44,675 bases of DNA from an uncultured Lachnospiraceae bacterium (GCA_947172705.1 CAMWCA010000028.1:1-44675); one strand, 5' to 3'. Positions 34,408 to 43,356 are shown, counted from the first letter of the stretch. Notes: generated by a model from the sequence alone, not told the origin. Numbers and translations: made by a program.

Positions 34408-35766
34408 ATGAGAAATCCGTTTTATGTATTGGCTGCAAAGGTATATAAAAAACGAAAGCCGATTTTTAATCGAAGGCGAAATGACAAGGTGTATCAGGCA
34501 CTGAAGCAGCTTCACCCTTCGGAAAACACAGAAAAAATGATGGAGCAGTTTCAGGTCAAAAAAACAGCGGCAATGGCAGTGATGCTTCTGGCAGGAGGTG
34601 CATCTGCCGTGGGAACCAGTTTATATTACCAGGCGGAAAGCAGACTTACAGAGGACGAGCAGTTGGTTAGAAATGAATGGGGGGAGGGAAATTATCAGGT
34701 AACGCTGCATGTAGAATCGGAAGACTGGGATAAAGAAATACCTTTTCAGGTAAAGGAGAGAATCCTGACAGATGCGGAGCAGGAAGCGCTGGCGAAAGCT
34801 CTTTATGGAGAACTGCCAGAAATAATCCAAATGGAAAATCGTGATCTTTTACATATAGTCAGTGAATTGAATCTGATTTCTTCCGTATCGGGATATCCGT
34901 TTAAGCTTATTTGGAACAGCAGCAACAATGACAGGATCAGCAGAACCGGAAAAATTAATCGAATAGGTCTTGCCCAACCGGAGAAAATTGACTTGACGGT
35001 AGCTATGTGCTACGAAGAACAAAAATTCAGCCATTGCTATCAGGTAATCCTGCTGCCGGAGGTTCTGAATGAGGAAGAGCAGTTTTTCAGGTCATTGGAG
35101 GATCAATTACAGGAAAGAGATGAGGAGGGAAAAAGCCAGAAAGAGATATATTTACCCGAACATTTGCTGGACAGAGAAATCCAGTGGCAGGAGACAAAAA
35201 AAGGAAATATTGCAATCCCTTTTTTCCTGTCCCTTTTAGGCTGTATATGGATTGGAAAAGGAATGGAAAACGATTTGGAAAAAAGCTGTAAAAAAAGAAG
35301 CAGACAATTGATGGCGGATTATTCGGGGTTTGTCAGTAAATTACGGCTCTATTTATCGGCAGGTCTTACAATCAAAAATGCCTTTTTCAGAATAGCGGCT
35401 GATTACAAAAATAAGCAGAAGCAAAAGCAGAGAAATTACTTATACGAGGAGATAAAAATTGCATGTTTTCAGCTGGAAAATGGCGTAATGGAGGAACAGG
35501 CTTATCGGGAGTTTGGGAAACGATGTGGAGAGACAAGATATCGGAAACTAAGCTTTTTGCTTGGGGTACATTTGAAGAAAGGAAATGACAGTCTTCTTCT
35601 ATTTTTATCAGAGGAAGCAGACGGCGCCTGGGAGGACAGAAGAAATATGGCAAGAAAAGCAGGTGAGGAGGCTGCGACCAAATTGCTGCTTCCCATGATG
35701 CTGATGCTGGTAGTGGTAATGTTCCTGATATTGCTGCCCGCTTATCTGGATTTTGGAACAATTTAA
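34408..35766 (+). CDS. tadC: TadC-like platform protein with a large Ig-like extracytoplasmic insert
   Basis: ATG 34408 has AAAGGAGG seven bases upstream and gives 452 residues, against about 300 for usual TadC. TM1 is at 52-73, TM2 at 266-283 and TM3 at 428-448. The T2SSF domain lies at 290-420 (LSAGLTIKNAFFRIAADYKN; ENGVMEEQAYREFGKRCGE). Residues 75-262 form an extra region. Its part at 95-217, with W-N-S-S-N-N-D-R-I-S-x-x-G-K, then I-D-L-T-V and a closing YQVILLP strand, resembles the atrophied bacterial Ig (aBig) domains of Gram-positive surface proteins. It should face outward between TM1 and TM2. Confidence 0.85.
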   Translation: MRNPFYVLAAKVYKKRKPIFNRRRNDKVYQALKQLHPSENTEKMMEQFQVKKTAAMAVMLLAGGASAVGTSLYYQAESRLTEDEQLVRNEWGEGNYQVTLHVESEDWDKEIPFQVKERILTDAEQEALAKALYGELPEIIQMENRDLLHIVSELNLISSVSGYPFKLIWNSSNNDRISRTGKINRIGLAQPEKIDLTVAMCYEEQKFSHCYQVILLPEVLNEEEQFFRSLEDQLQERDEEGKSQKEIYLPEHLLDREIQWQETKKGNIAIPFFLSLLGCIWIGKGMENDLEKSCKKRSRQLMADYSGFVSKLRLYLSAGLTIKNAFFRIAADYKNKQKQKQRNYLYEEIKIACFQLENGVMEEQAYREFGKRCGETRYRKLSFLLGVHLKKGNDSLLLFLSEEADGAWEDRRNMARKAGEEAATKLLLPMMLMLVVVMFLILLPAYLDFGTI

Positions 35767-35812
35767 AACTTGAAAAAGGAAACACATGAAAAAATGTGAG
35801 AACGGAGGAATT

Positions 35813-35998
35813 ATGGGAAAAGAGAAAAAAAGGGTATCAAAAAGAAAAAGTGATAATCGTGGAATGGGAACGGTGGAGATGATATTGATCATCGTGGTTT
35901 TAATTGGTTTAGTTTTGATTTTTAAAACCCAGATCCAGGAACTTGCAGGTGTTATTTTTGAAAAAATCTCTGCAGACAGTGCGTCCATACTGGCATGA
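35813..35998 (+). CDS. Flp-type prepilin (major pilin candidate)
   Basis: ATG 35813 (CGGAGG five to six bases upstream; ATG 35786 is possible) gives 61 residues: a basic leader, then the cleavage site RG|MGTVE with Glu at +5, then a hydrophobic helix (MILIIVVLIGLVLIF) and a short tail. This is the layout of small Flp pilins. The prepilin peptidase encoded four genes later should cut it. It overlaps the following gene by ATGA. Confidence 0.82.
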   Translation: MGKEKKRVSKRKSDNRGMGTVEMILIIVVLIGLVLIFKTQIQELAGVIFEKISADSASILA

Positions 35999-37386
35999 TG
36001 AAAGGATATTTGACGGTGTTTTTATCTCTCTCTTTATCTTTGCTAACCGGATTTGTGCTTTTACTTACCGGCAACGCTATTAGAAATGGGGCGAAGGTCA
36101 GGTGCGAATGCGCAGTGGATACAGGAATGAATGCAGTTTTATCAGAATATCACAAGGAGCTCTTCGAGAGATATGATCTGCTTTATGTAGATGCTTCCTA
36201 TTTGGGAAAAGAACCTTCTATTTCCCGGGTAGAAGAAAGACTTCAATATTACATAGAAGAAAATACTTCCGCAATTTTTAAGGAGGAGAATGCTCCCTGG
36301 GGCAATTTAGAGCCTAAAAAAGTGGTGATTCCGTATTTTGAAACGGCGGCGGCAGGAATGGGCGGTTCTGTAAGGAATCAGGCAATTTGTTATGTTGAGG
36401 ACACTGGCATCTCCGGAGAGGAACAGGAAGTGCCGGAAAACATGGAAGAGATCCGCGGATTGAATGTAAGGAAGTCCATGGAAGAATGGCAGGCGGTTAT
36501 GGAAACTCTTGGAGGAATGGAACTTCCGCGTATTTTAAATGAGGAGGGACAGTGGGAGGAGGTTCCCCTGTCCAACCCGGCGGACTGGGTGTATGGTCTT
36601 GCGGAAAGCGATGTTTTATATCTTGCAAATGTGGATCTGGGGTCTGTAAATCCGGCAAACATTTCCCAGGAGCTTTATTTTTCCTGCCGGAAGATAGAAA
36701 ATGCGCAGGGGGCAGAGAGAGAATGGAAAAGCCAGGATGGACTGTTTTTATCTTATCTTTTTAATAAAATGGGGTATTTTGAAAGATCTGTGGAGGGTTC
36801 TCTTTTGTCTGATCAATTGGAATATATAGCAGGGGGAAAAACATCGGATCTGGAGAATGTAAGGGCAATGGCAGAATGGCTGTTTCAACTGCGGTTTGAG
36901 GACAATGCAGCCTGCGCATTGGCGGATGGGGATCTAAGGGCGCAGGCTTTGGCTGTGGCGGAAGAATTACATGTCGTTTGTCTTAACGAGGCATTTAAAG
37001 GTCCTGTAACCGAAAGTATTTTATATGCCTGCGCCTTTTTGGAAACTGTGGGAGATATTCGAACCATCTATGGAGGAGGAAGGATTCCTGTTAGAAAAAC
37101 AGGTCACCATATGGCAGTTGCGCATGTGCTTGGAGGAAGCTTTTACAATACCAGTGAAACCTCCGGCTGGTCTTACCGGCAATATCTTGCAGCAAAAATT
37201 TTACTTGAAGAAGAAAAAACGGTCAATATGCGAGTGATGGATATTATGGAGATGGATATTCGCCTGCATGATGGAAATCAAAATTTTAAAATGGATTGGT
37301 GTATAGAACGATACGAAGCAGCTGTGACAGTTCGGGGAAGTTATGGCGGAAATTATGATTTAAGGCGGTTATATGGATATTTTTGA
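35995..37386 (+). CDS. DUF5702 protein of the Tad locus
   Basis: A 463-residue protein with one N-terminal membrane segment (GYLTVFLSLSLSLLTGFVLL) and a large outer part. The segment NAVLSEYHKELFERYDLLYV is the hallmark of DUF5702, found in Tad loci of Clostridia where TadG would stand in other bacteria. It is probably a minor pilin or anchor. It overlaps the pilin gene by four bases, and its end overlaps the next gene by 14. Confidence 0.85.
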   Translation: MMKGYLTVFLSLSLSLLTGFVLLLTGNAIRNGAKVRCECAVDTGMNAVLSEYHKELFERYDLLYVDASYLGKEPSISRVEERLQYYIEENTSAIFKEENAPWGNLEPKKVVIPYFETAAAGMGGSVRNQAICYVEDTGISGEEQEVPENMEEIRGLNVRKSMEEWQAVMETLGGMELPRILNEEGQWEEVPLSNPADWVYGLAESDVLYLANVDLGSVNPANISQELYFSCRKIENAQGAEREWKSQDGLFLSYLFNKMGYFERSVEGSLLSDQLEYIAGGKTSDLENVRAMAEWLFQLRFEDNAACALADGDLRAQALAVAEELHVVCLNEAFKGPVTESILYACAFLETVGDIRTIYGGGRIPVRKTGHHMAVAHVLGGSFYNTSETSGWSYRQYLAAKILLEEEKTVNMRVMDIMEMDIRLHDGNQNFKMDWCIERYEAAVTVRGSYGGNYDLRRLYGYF

Positions 37387-38278
37387 CAAAAGAAGAAAAG
37401 AAAAATGCTCTCTTTGGACGAGGCAAGGTAACTATAAACAGACAATGATAAAGGTCTCTTCTCTCAAAAAAAACAAAGAAAAAAAGGCAGCGTTTCATAA
37501 GAGGGCATTTTTCTTTTCTTCTCAAAAGAGGAATGGAAGCATGGCGTTAGAAGGAAGCCTGGTGCTGCCAATATTTTTGTTTTTTATGATGACAGTACTG
37601 CTGAGTCTGGAGGCGGTTCGCTTTCAGTCAGATATGCAGGAGGCTCTTTATGAAACCGGAAACCAGTATGCTTTTACAGGGTATGAGATAAAGGAACAGG
37701 GTAAAACACAGCTTAATATCGGGGAAGAAATAAAAGATTATTTAAGAAGCCAACAGTACCCCTATCTTTGTGTAGCAGGAGGCGAAGAAGGGATAGCGCT
37801 GCAGGATCTTTCTGATCTTTATGGAGACGGTAGCATTGCGCTTTTGGCTTCCTACAAATTAAAGCCTTTTATCAGTTGGCTGCCTATTGGAGAGATCCTG
37901 ATCCAGGATCGGTTTGTCAGTCATGGATGGGTGGGATATACAGGAGAAGAACATCAGGGAGACAGGATCAGCGAGAAATGCGTTTATGTAACCAGGACAG
38001 GCAGTAAATATCATTTATCCTATCATTGCACTTACCTGAGAATACAGGTACAGACTACAGATTATGAAAATATTTCTTCGCTCAGAAATGCATCAGGTGA
38101 AAAATACCAGGTTTGTCCGAAATGTAAGCCTGTAAAAGGGGGGAAAGTTTATTTTACGGCAGGAGGAAATCGTTATCACAGCAGATCGGATTGCTCTGCC
38201 TTAAAACGAACAGTTTATATGATTCCTTTCAGCCAGGCAGGGGAATACAATCCATGCAGTAAATGCGGAGGGCAGTAG
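37373..38278 (+). CDS. TadE-like pseudopilin with duplicated Cys/His module
   Basis: This 301-residue protein starts with about 50 basic residues. The prepilin site NG|SMALE (Glu at +5) is followed by the membrane helix GSLVLPIFLFFMMTVLLSL, as in TadE. The outer part ends in two copies of a module, residues 203-252 and 259-299: VYVTRTGSKYHLSYHC then CPKC, and VYFTAGGNRYHSRSDC then CSKC. Each has Y-H, C and C-x-x-C, like a zinc ribbon. The start at ATG 37373 is supported by AGGCGG upstream; ATG 37445 is possible. The role of the modules is unknown. Confidence 0.8.
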   Translation: MDIFDKRRKEKCSLWTRQGNYKQTMIKVSSLKKNKEKKAAFHKRAFFFSSQKRNGSMALEGSLVLPIFLFFMMTVLLSLEAVRFQSDMQEALYETGNQYAFTGYEIKEQGKTQLNIGEEIKDYLRSQQYPYLCVAGGEEGIALQDLSDLYGDGSIALLASYKLKPFISWLPIGEILIQDRFVSHGWVGYTGEEHQGDRISEKCVYVTRTGSKYHLSYHCTYLRIQVQTTDYENISSLRNASGEKYQVCPKCKPVKGGKVYFTAGGNRYHSRSDCSALKRTVYMIPFSQAGEYNPCSKCGGQ

Positions 38279-38280
38279 GA

Positions 38281-38700
38281 ATGAACAGGGTGTTTTGCTG
38301 CTGCATGGGTCTTTTATTTCTTGCGGCATTATGGAGTGAAGATATCAGGGATAAGAAAATAGCAATTAACAAGGTATATTTCTTTTCTTTGCTTGCTGTT
38401 TGCTATCGAGTGGCGGCAGGACATTTCACCTTGCAGGAGATAGGGGGATGCCTGCTTCCAGGAGGCATACTTTTACTGATTGCCTGGATGACAGGCGAAA
38501 GCATCGGATATGGGGACGGAATAAGTGTGATGACTCTTGGATTGTGGACAGGAGGCTGTTTCACGGGGATGACGGTGAGCATGGGAATTTTGCTGTCAGG
38601 AATCTGGGGAGTGATTTGTATTTGCAGAAGGAAAAGGGAGCCTATGCCCTTTATACCGTTTTTATTATTGGGGATGGAGGCAGTGTTAATTTATGTATAA
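38281..38700 (+). CDS. Minimal prepilin peptidase (A24 family)
   Basis: ATG 38281 (GGAGGG nine bases upstream) gives 139 residues with about four membrane segments. Both catalytic Asp are present: the first in WSEDIRDKKIAIN (D21 or D24), the second in GESIGYGDG (D79). No methylase domain is present, as in TadV/CpaA. It should process the Flp-like pilin and the two TadE-like proteins. It overlaps the next gene by eight bases. Confidence 0.9.
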   Translation: MNRVFCCCMGLLFLAALWSEDIRDKKIAINKVYFFSLLAVCYRVAAGHFTLQEIGGCLLPGGILLLIAWMTGESIGYGDGISVMTLGLWTGGCFTGMTVSMGILLSGIWGVICICRRKREPMPFIPFLLLGMEAVLIYV

Positions 38701-39124
38701 AAAGAAAAAAGGATATTTTACATTGGAGGCATCTTTTATTTTGCCCATTATTTTATTTTTATATTTATTGATCATTCTTACAGCATTATTTTTATATTGC
38801 AGAAGTGCGATTTCTCAGAATGATTTTTTACTGGCAATGCGTGCCGGGCGGTTTACCTGGGGAGAGAATGACTATGGAGAAGCAATTTATGGTTCGGAAG
38901 AACGAGAGAATTGGAACGGGACGGCTTATGTGGAAGAAAGGCTGGAGAGAATGAAAAATTTTTACCCGTTTTTTTCCACAGAAGCAGAAAAATGTTATAT
39001 AGAAGAGGAATGGGTGTGGGTGGAGAGCCGGCAAAGGGGTTCAAAAGAATTTATAAGGAAACGGATTAGAAAATGGAATCCTGTCAAAATAATAAGAAAA
39101 TGGAGGGTGCAATCAAATGCTTGA
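38693..39124 (+). CDS. Second TadE-like pseudopilin
   Basis: A 143-residue protein with basic start MYKKKKG and cleavage site KG|YFTLE (Glu at +5), then a strongly hydrophobic helix (ASFILPIILFLYLLIILTAL). The outer part is charged and ends in a basic tail (KEFIRKRIRKWNPVKIIRKW). It lacks the Cys/His modules of its neighbour. It overlaps both flanking genes by eight bases, so it is clearly part of the operon. Confidence 0.85.
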   Translation: MYKKKKGYFTLEASFILPIILFLYLLIILTALFLYCRSAISQNDFLLAMRAGRFTWGENDYGEAIYGSEERENWNGTAYVEERLERMKNFYPFFSTEAEKCYIEEEWVWVESRQRGSKEFIRKRIRKWNPVKIIRKWRVQSNA

Positions 39125-40412
39125 AGTAAAATATTATAAGGATTACAGGCATAATTATTTGATTATAAAAAATAACAACGGTGTGTCAGAAAATATTTAT
39201 CAAAGGAAAATGGTAACAGAAAATAAAATACAAGGTCTTTTGGCAAGTCAGGAAAGGTATATCAACGGGGATGTGCTATTGTATTATGAGATCACCTCAA
39301 AACAAAGTATGCTTAGCATTTACGATGGAAAAGGCATTGGAATGGATGAGCTGCGCAAGTTGTTGGTGCAACTGAAGATCGTAAATGATATGCTGCAAAA
39401 ATATTTATTAGATGGAAGAAGTCTGTTGCTGCTGCCCGAGTATATTTTTCAAAATATTGAGACCGGAGAATATTTCTTTTTATACTATCCAAATGCTGAA
39501 GAAGACAGCTTACCTAAACTTATGGATTTTTTGATCTCCAAAGTGGACGGTGAGGATATGGAAGCAGTGGAAACGGTGTATAAGCTGGCAGATCTGGTTT
39601 CCCGGGAGCAGTTTGTGCTGGATGAGGCATTAAAATGGTTTCAGGATGATGCAGGAGAAGAAGCAAAAGGAATTGATATGGAAATGCTCAATCAAAACCA
39701 GGAATATAAAGATCATTTTTGGCAGAATGAAGAGAATCACGAAGTGGAAAAAGAATCTCTGGAGAGACTGCAGGATAATTTAAAGCCAGTCAGAAACAGG
39801 AAAGTAATGCTGCAAGTAATACCTGTTTGGATAATATGTCTGTTAAGCACCGGAGCTTTGATTTATAGTGGGTATTTTTATGAGCTATCCTACCAGGAAG
39901 AGATTTACGTGACAGTAGGATGGATTGTGACGGCGGCATTAATGGCAGCTTCTACAGCCTGGCTTTGGTACATGTTATTTTATCAGGGAAAGGAAAAAAG
40001 GGAACAGAAAAAAACGGAAGAAACAAAGCGCTATGCGCCTGTTTATGGAGACAGTGGACAAACGCAAGCGCCTGCTGCAGATATGGGAAATACGGTTTAT
40101 ATACCATGGACAGAAAATTGTGAAAATAAACTATATTGTCTTGATAGAAAAAAGAAATGCCATATTGATCTTAGCAGACTTCCCCTGACAGTTGGAAAAC
40201 TTGCAGGAGCTGTGGATATGGTGCTGGAAGAATCCAGCGTCAGCCGTATGCATGCTAAATTTTCCAGAGATGGCAATAAAATTTTTATAACCGATCTGAA
40301 TTCTACTAACGGAACTTTCAGAAATGGAATGCGCCTTACACCAAATGCATCTGAGCGAATAGAACCAGGCGACGAAATACGCCTTGGAAAATTAAAATTT
40401 ATTTACAGATAG
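39117..40412 (+). CDS. DUF6382-FHA domain membrane protein
   Basis: A 431-residue protein. The first 165 residues are DUF6382 (YKDYRHNYLIIKNN; LLPEYIFQNIETGEYFFLYY). Two membrane helices follow at about 235-255 and 262-287, then a linker. A C-terminal FHA domain lies at about 345-431 with the phosphothreonine-binding marks VGKLAG, SSVSRMHAKF and DLNSTNGTFRNGMRL. It closes the Tad operon. The pairing suggests that a Ser/Thr kinase signal controls the pilus; no kinase gene lies in the window. Confidence 0.9.
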   Translation: MLEVKYYKDYRHNYLIIKNNNGVSENIYQRKMVTENKIQGLLASQERYINGDVLLYYEITSKQSMLSIYDGKGIGMDELRKLLVQLKIVNDMLQKYLLDGRSLLLLPEYIFQNIETGEYFFLYYPNAEEDSLPKLMDFLISKVDGEDMEAVETVYKLADLVSREQFVLDEALKWFQDDAGEEAKGIDMEMLNQNQEYKDHFWQNEENHEVEKESLERLQDNLKPVRNRKVMLQVIPVWIICLLSTGALIYSGYFYELSYQEEIYVTVGWIVTAALMAASTAWLWYMLFYQGKEKREQKKTEETKRYAPVYGDSGQTQAPAADMGNTVYIPWTENCENKLYCLDRKKKCHIDLSRLPLTVGKLAGAVDMVLEESSVSRMHAKFSRDGNKIFITDLNSTNGTFRNGMRLTPNASERIEPGDEIRLGKLKFIYR

Positions 40413-40430
40413 AAGAAACCGCTTTATACT
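40402..40430 (+). promoter_or_regulatory. Promoter of the flavodoxin-SCP2 operon
   Basis: TTTACA (40402-40407), 17 bases and TATACT (40425-40430). The -35 box lies inside the last codons of the FHA gene. Confidence 0.65.
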
Positions 40431-40463
40431 AGATGTAGTAGTCTAGCGAAAGGTGGAGACAAT

Positions 40464-41471
40464 ATGAAGATCAACATATATTATGGCGGCAGGGGACTGA
40501 TGGATGATCCTACATTATACGTGATTAACAAAATGCAGAGCGTACTGGAGGAACTGAATGTTACTGTCGAGCGCTTTAATCTCTATGAAATAAAAAGTAA
40601 TATACCGACACTGCCTCAGACAATTAAGACGGCAGATGGCATTATACTTGCATCCACGGTAGAATGGTATGGAATTGGCGGGTATATGCATTTGTTTTTG
40701 GATGCCTGCTGGCTCTATGGTGATAAAGAGAAAATAGCTAAAACCTATATGTGTCCTATTGTTATGTCCACAACTTACGGCGAGAGAGAAGGAAAGCTGA
40801 CCCTTACCAGTTCCTGGGAGATTTTAGGCGGGCTTCCATGCAGTGGAATTTGCGGTTATATAGCAGATACGTCCATTTTGGAAGATGATGAGGATTATAA
40901 TAGAATTATTGAAAAAAAGGCGGAAAACATGTATCGAACCATCAACCAGAAAATGGCATGTTTCCCGGCAAGTAATCAGGCTGTTAAGCAAATGGTTTCT
41001 ATTGATAAGAATATTAATCTGACACCTCAGGAATCAGAACAGTTATCTCAGTATGTTTCTGATGACATGTATGTAAAGAGACAGAAGAAGGATATACAGG
41101 AGCTTACCAGTATGTTCCGGGATTTAATGGGCAATGGAGAACAGGAGGAAAATAAAGAGGAGTTTATAGAAGATTTTAAAAGTCACTTTACCCCTCAGTC
41201 AGGTTTTAAAGCAGTTTATAAAATTCATGTGGAGGGGAAAGCAAATCCTCTTATAATAGAAATAAACGGATCGGATCATAATTATTATTATGGAAATGCA
41301 GATAACCCTGATGTTGAAATACAGATCAGCAGAGAAACCATGAATGATATTATCTATGCACGAATGACCTTCCAGAGAGCTTTTATGGGGGGAGCTATGA
41401 AGATGAAGGGTGATTTTAAAACTCTTCGGACGTTGGATCAGATATTTACCTTTATGGAAAGATCAATTTAA
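40464..41471 (+). CDS. Flavodoxin-like fold fused to SCP2 sterol-carrier domain
   Basis: A 335-residue protein. Residues 1-175 look like an NAD(P)H-dependent FMN reductase/flavodoxin fold (MKINIYYGGRGLMDDP; ADGIILASTVEWYGIGGYMH; CPIVMSTTYGEREG). Residues 235-335 are an SCP2 lipid-binding domain (AVYKIHVEGKANPLIIEING, then the end RAFMGGAMKMKGDFKTLRTL). Such a fusion could carry out flavin redox work on a lipid-like ligand; this is inference. The start has AAGGTGGAG upstream. It leads an operon with HIT, fumarase and plsC genes. Confidence 0.8.
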   Translation: MKINIYYGGRGLMDDPTLYVINKMQSVLEELNVTVERFNLYEIKSNIPTLPQTIKTADGIILASTVEWYGIGGYMHLFLDACWLYGDKEKIAKTYMCPIVMSTTYGEREGKLTLTSSWEILGGLPCSGICGYIADTSILEDDEDYNRIIEKKAENMYRTINQKMACFPASNQAVKQMVSIDKNINLTPQESEQLSQYVSDDMYVKRQKKDIQELTSMFRDLMGNGEQEENKEEFIEDFKSHFTPQSGFKAVYKIHVEGKANPLIIEINGSDHNYYYGNADNPDVEIQISRETMNDIIYARMTFQRAFMGGAMKMKGDFKTLRTLDQIFTFMERSI

Positions 41472-41488
41472 TTTGAGGAGGAAAAATC

Positions 41489-41899
41489 ATGAAACAGGAT
41501 AATTGTATTTTTTGTAAAATTATTGCAGGGGAAATTCCTTCCCATACGCTTTATGAAGATGAGCAGTTTAAGGTAATCCTTGACGTAGGCCCGGCAACCA
41601 AAGGACATGCGCTTATTTTACCTAAGAATCATTATGCAAATCTTTACGAACTGCCGGAGGAGACAGCAGCAGATGCAATGAGACTTGCAAAGAAAATGAT
41701 GATCACTATGACAGATAGATTAAAATGTGATGGATTTAATGTGGTACAAAATAACGGAGAGGTTGCTGGGCAGACAGTCTTTCATTTCCATATGCACTTA
41801 ATTCCCAGATATAAAAATGATGGGGAGATCCTAAAATATATTGCAGGGGAACCAAGCCAGGAAGAACTGGCGAAAATCAAAAAAACCATTACCCAATAG
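41489..41899 (+). CDS. HIT family (HINT-type) nucleotide hydrolase
   Basis: A 136-residue protein with the zinc-type opening DNCIFCKIIAGEIPS, the middle KGHALILPKNHYANLYEL and the catalytic triad HFHMHLIPR. HINT proteins hydrolyse nucleoside phosphoramidates. AGGAGG lies seven bases before the start. It follows the SCP2 fusion by 17 bases. Confidence 0.94.
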   Translation: MKQDNCIFCKIIAGEIPSHTLYEDEQFKVILDVGPATKGHALILPKNHYANLYELPEETAADAMRLAKKMMITMTDRLKCDGFNVVQNNGEVAGQTVFHFHMHLIPRYKNDGEILKYIAGEPSQEELAKIKKTITQ

Positions 41900-41921
41900 A
41901 TAAAAATGGAGTTTGTTTAAT

Positions 41922-42764
41922 ATGAGGGCTATTCAGGCAAAAGAAATCACAAAAAATATAAAAGAAATGTGCATTGAAGCGAATCACTATCTTACAGATG
42001 ATATGAAACAGGCATTGCACCAGGCGGCTGAGAAAGAGAGATCTACTTTGGGGAAGCAGATTTTGCGTCAACTGGAAGATAATCTTCAAATTGCAGCAGA
42101 AGATATGATTCCTATTTGTCAGGATACGGGAATGGCTGTGATCTTTATGGAAGTGGGACAGGATGCCCATGTGGAAGGCGGTTTACTTGCAGAGGCAGTG
42201 AACGAAGGCGTAAGGCAAGGATATCAAGAAGGCTTCCTTCGGAAGTCAGTGGTGAAAGATCCCATTTTTCGAGAAAATACAAAGGACAATACACCGGCAG
42301 TTATTCATTATGATATTGTTGCAGGCGATCAGATTAAAATTACAGTAGCGCCTAAAGGATTTGGGAGTGAAAACATGAGCCGGATTTTCATGCTCAAGCC
42401 TGCAGACGGAATAGAAGGCGTTAAGAATGCGGTCCTTACAGCAGTGAAGGATGCAGGTCCCAATGCCTGCCCCCCTATGGTTGTAGGGGTAGGGATAGGG
42501 GGGACCTTTGAAAAATGTGCGCTTCTTGCCAAGAAAGCGTTGACCAGATCTGTGGATGAACACTCCGATATTCCTTATGTGAAGGAGATGGAAGAAGAAT
42601 TGCTGGGTCGGATCAATGGATCTGGGATTGGACCCGGAGGCTTAGGGGGGAGCACCACAGCGCTTGCTGTTCATATTAATACTTATCCTACCCATATTGC
42701 GGGGCTTCCGGTTGCGGTTAATATCTGTTGTCATGTAAACAGGCACTGCAGCAGAATACTTTAG
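41922..42764 (+). CDS. Class I fumarate hydratase, alpha subunit
   Basis: ATG 41922 (GGAG nine bases upstream) gives 280 residues. Marks of the 4Fe-4S alpha subunit: MIPICQDTGMAVIF, VAPKGFGSENMSRIFML, GIGGTFEKCALLAKKA, and GSGIGPGGLGGSTTALAVHI with VNICCHVNRHCSR at the end. Cys residues in these blocks hold the cluster. With the next gene it forms the two-subunit enzyme that converts fumarate and malate. A tartrate dehydratase role cannot be ruled out, but no other tartrate gene is near. Confidence 0.9.
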   Translation: MRAIQAKEITKNIKEMCIEANHYLTDDMKQALHQAAEKERSTLGKQILRQLEDNLQIAAEDMIPICQDTGMAVIFMEVGQDAHVEGGLLAEAVNEGVRQGYQEGFLRKSVVKDPIFRENTKDNTPAVIHYDIVAGDQIKITVAPKGFGSENMSRIFMLKPADGIEGVKNAVLTAVKDAGPNACPPMVVGVGIGGTFEKCALLAKKALTRSVDEHSDIPYVKEMEEELLGRINGSGIGPGGLGGSTTALAVHINTYPTHIAGLPVAVNICCHVNRHCSRIL

Positions 42765-42782
42765 AAAAACATGGAGGATAGC

Positions 42783-43334
42783 ATGGACAGACATATCACA
42801 GCGCCATATAACGATCAGGTTGCAAAGGAACTGCGCAGCGGAGACTACGTATACATAACAGGAACAATTTACACGGCAAGAGATGCTGCACATAAAAGAA
42901 TGTACGAGGCATTGGAGGAAGGCAGAGGGCTTCCCTTTGACATCAAAAATAATGTTATTTATTATATGGGACCTTCTCCGGCAAGGGAGGGACGTCCTAT
43001 TGGATCGGCAGGTCCTACAACAGCAAGCAGGATGGATAAATATGCTCCCTCTCTTTTGGACTTGGGATTGAAAGGAATGATTGGAAAAGGAAAAAGAACG
43101 GAAGAAGTAAGGCAGGCGATTATCCGAAACGAAGCGGTATACTTTGCAGCAGTAGGCGGCGCCGGAGCATTGCTTTCCAAATCCATTATAAGCTCTGAAA
43201 TAATCGCCTATGATGATCTGGGAACAGAGGCAATAAGAAAACTGCAGGTGAAAGATTTTCCCGTTATCGTTGTAATTGATTCTAAAGGGAATAATTTATA
43301 TGAGACTGCAATAAAAGAATACAAAGAAGAATGA
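42783..43334 (+). CDS. Class I fumarate hydratase, beta subunit
   Basis: ATG 42783 (GGAGG six bases upstream) gives 183 residues: ELRSGDYVYITGTIYTARDA, HKRMYEALEEGRGLPFDI, then MGPSPAREGRPIGSAGPTTA and MDKYAPSLLDLGLKGMIGKG, which are standard for the beta subunit. It follows the alpha gene by 18 bases. Split alpha and beta genes are normal for anaerobes. Confidence 0.92.
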   Translation: MDRHITAPYNDQVAKELRSGDYVYITGTIYTARDAAHKRMYEALEEGRGLPFDIKNNVIYYMGPSPAREGRPIGSAGPTTASRMDKYAPSLLDLGLKGMIGKGKRTEEVRQAIIRNEAVYFAAVGGAGALLSKSIISSEIIAYDDLGTEAIRKLQVKDFPVIVVIDSKGNNLYETAIKEYKEE

Positions 43335-43356
43335 CAGGCAAACAGGAGCAATAGAT

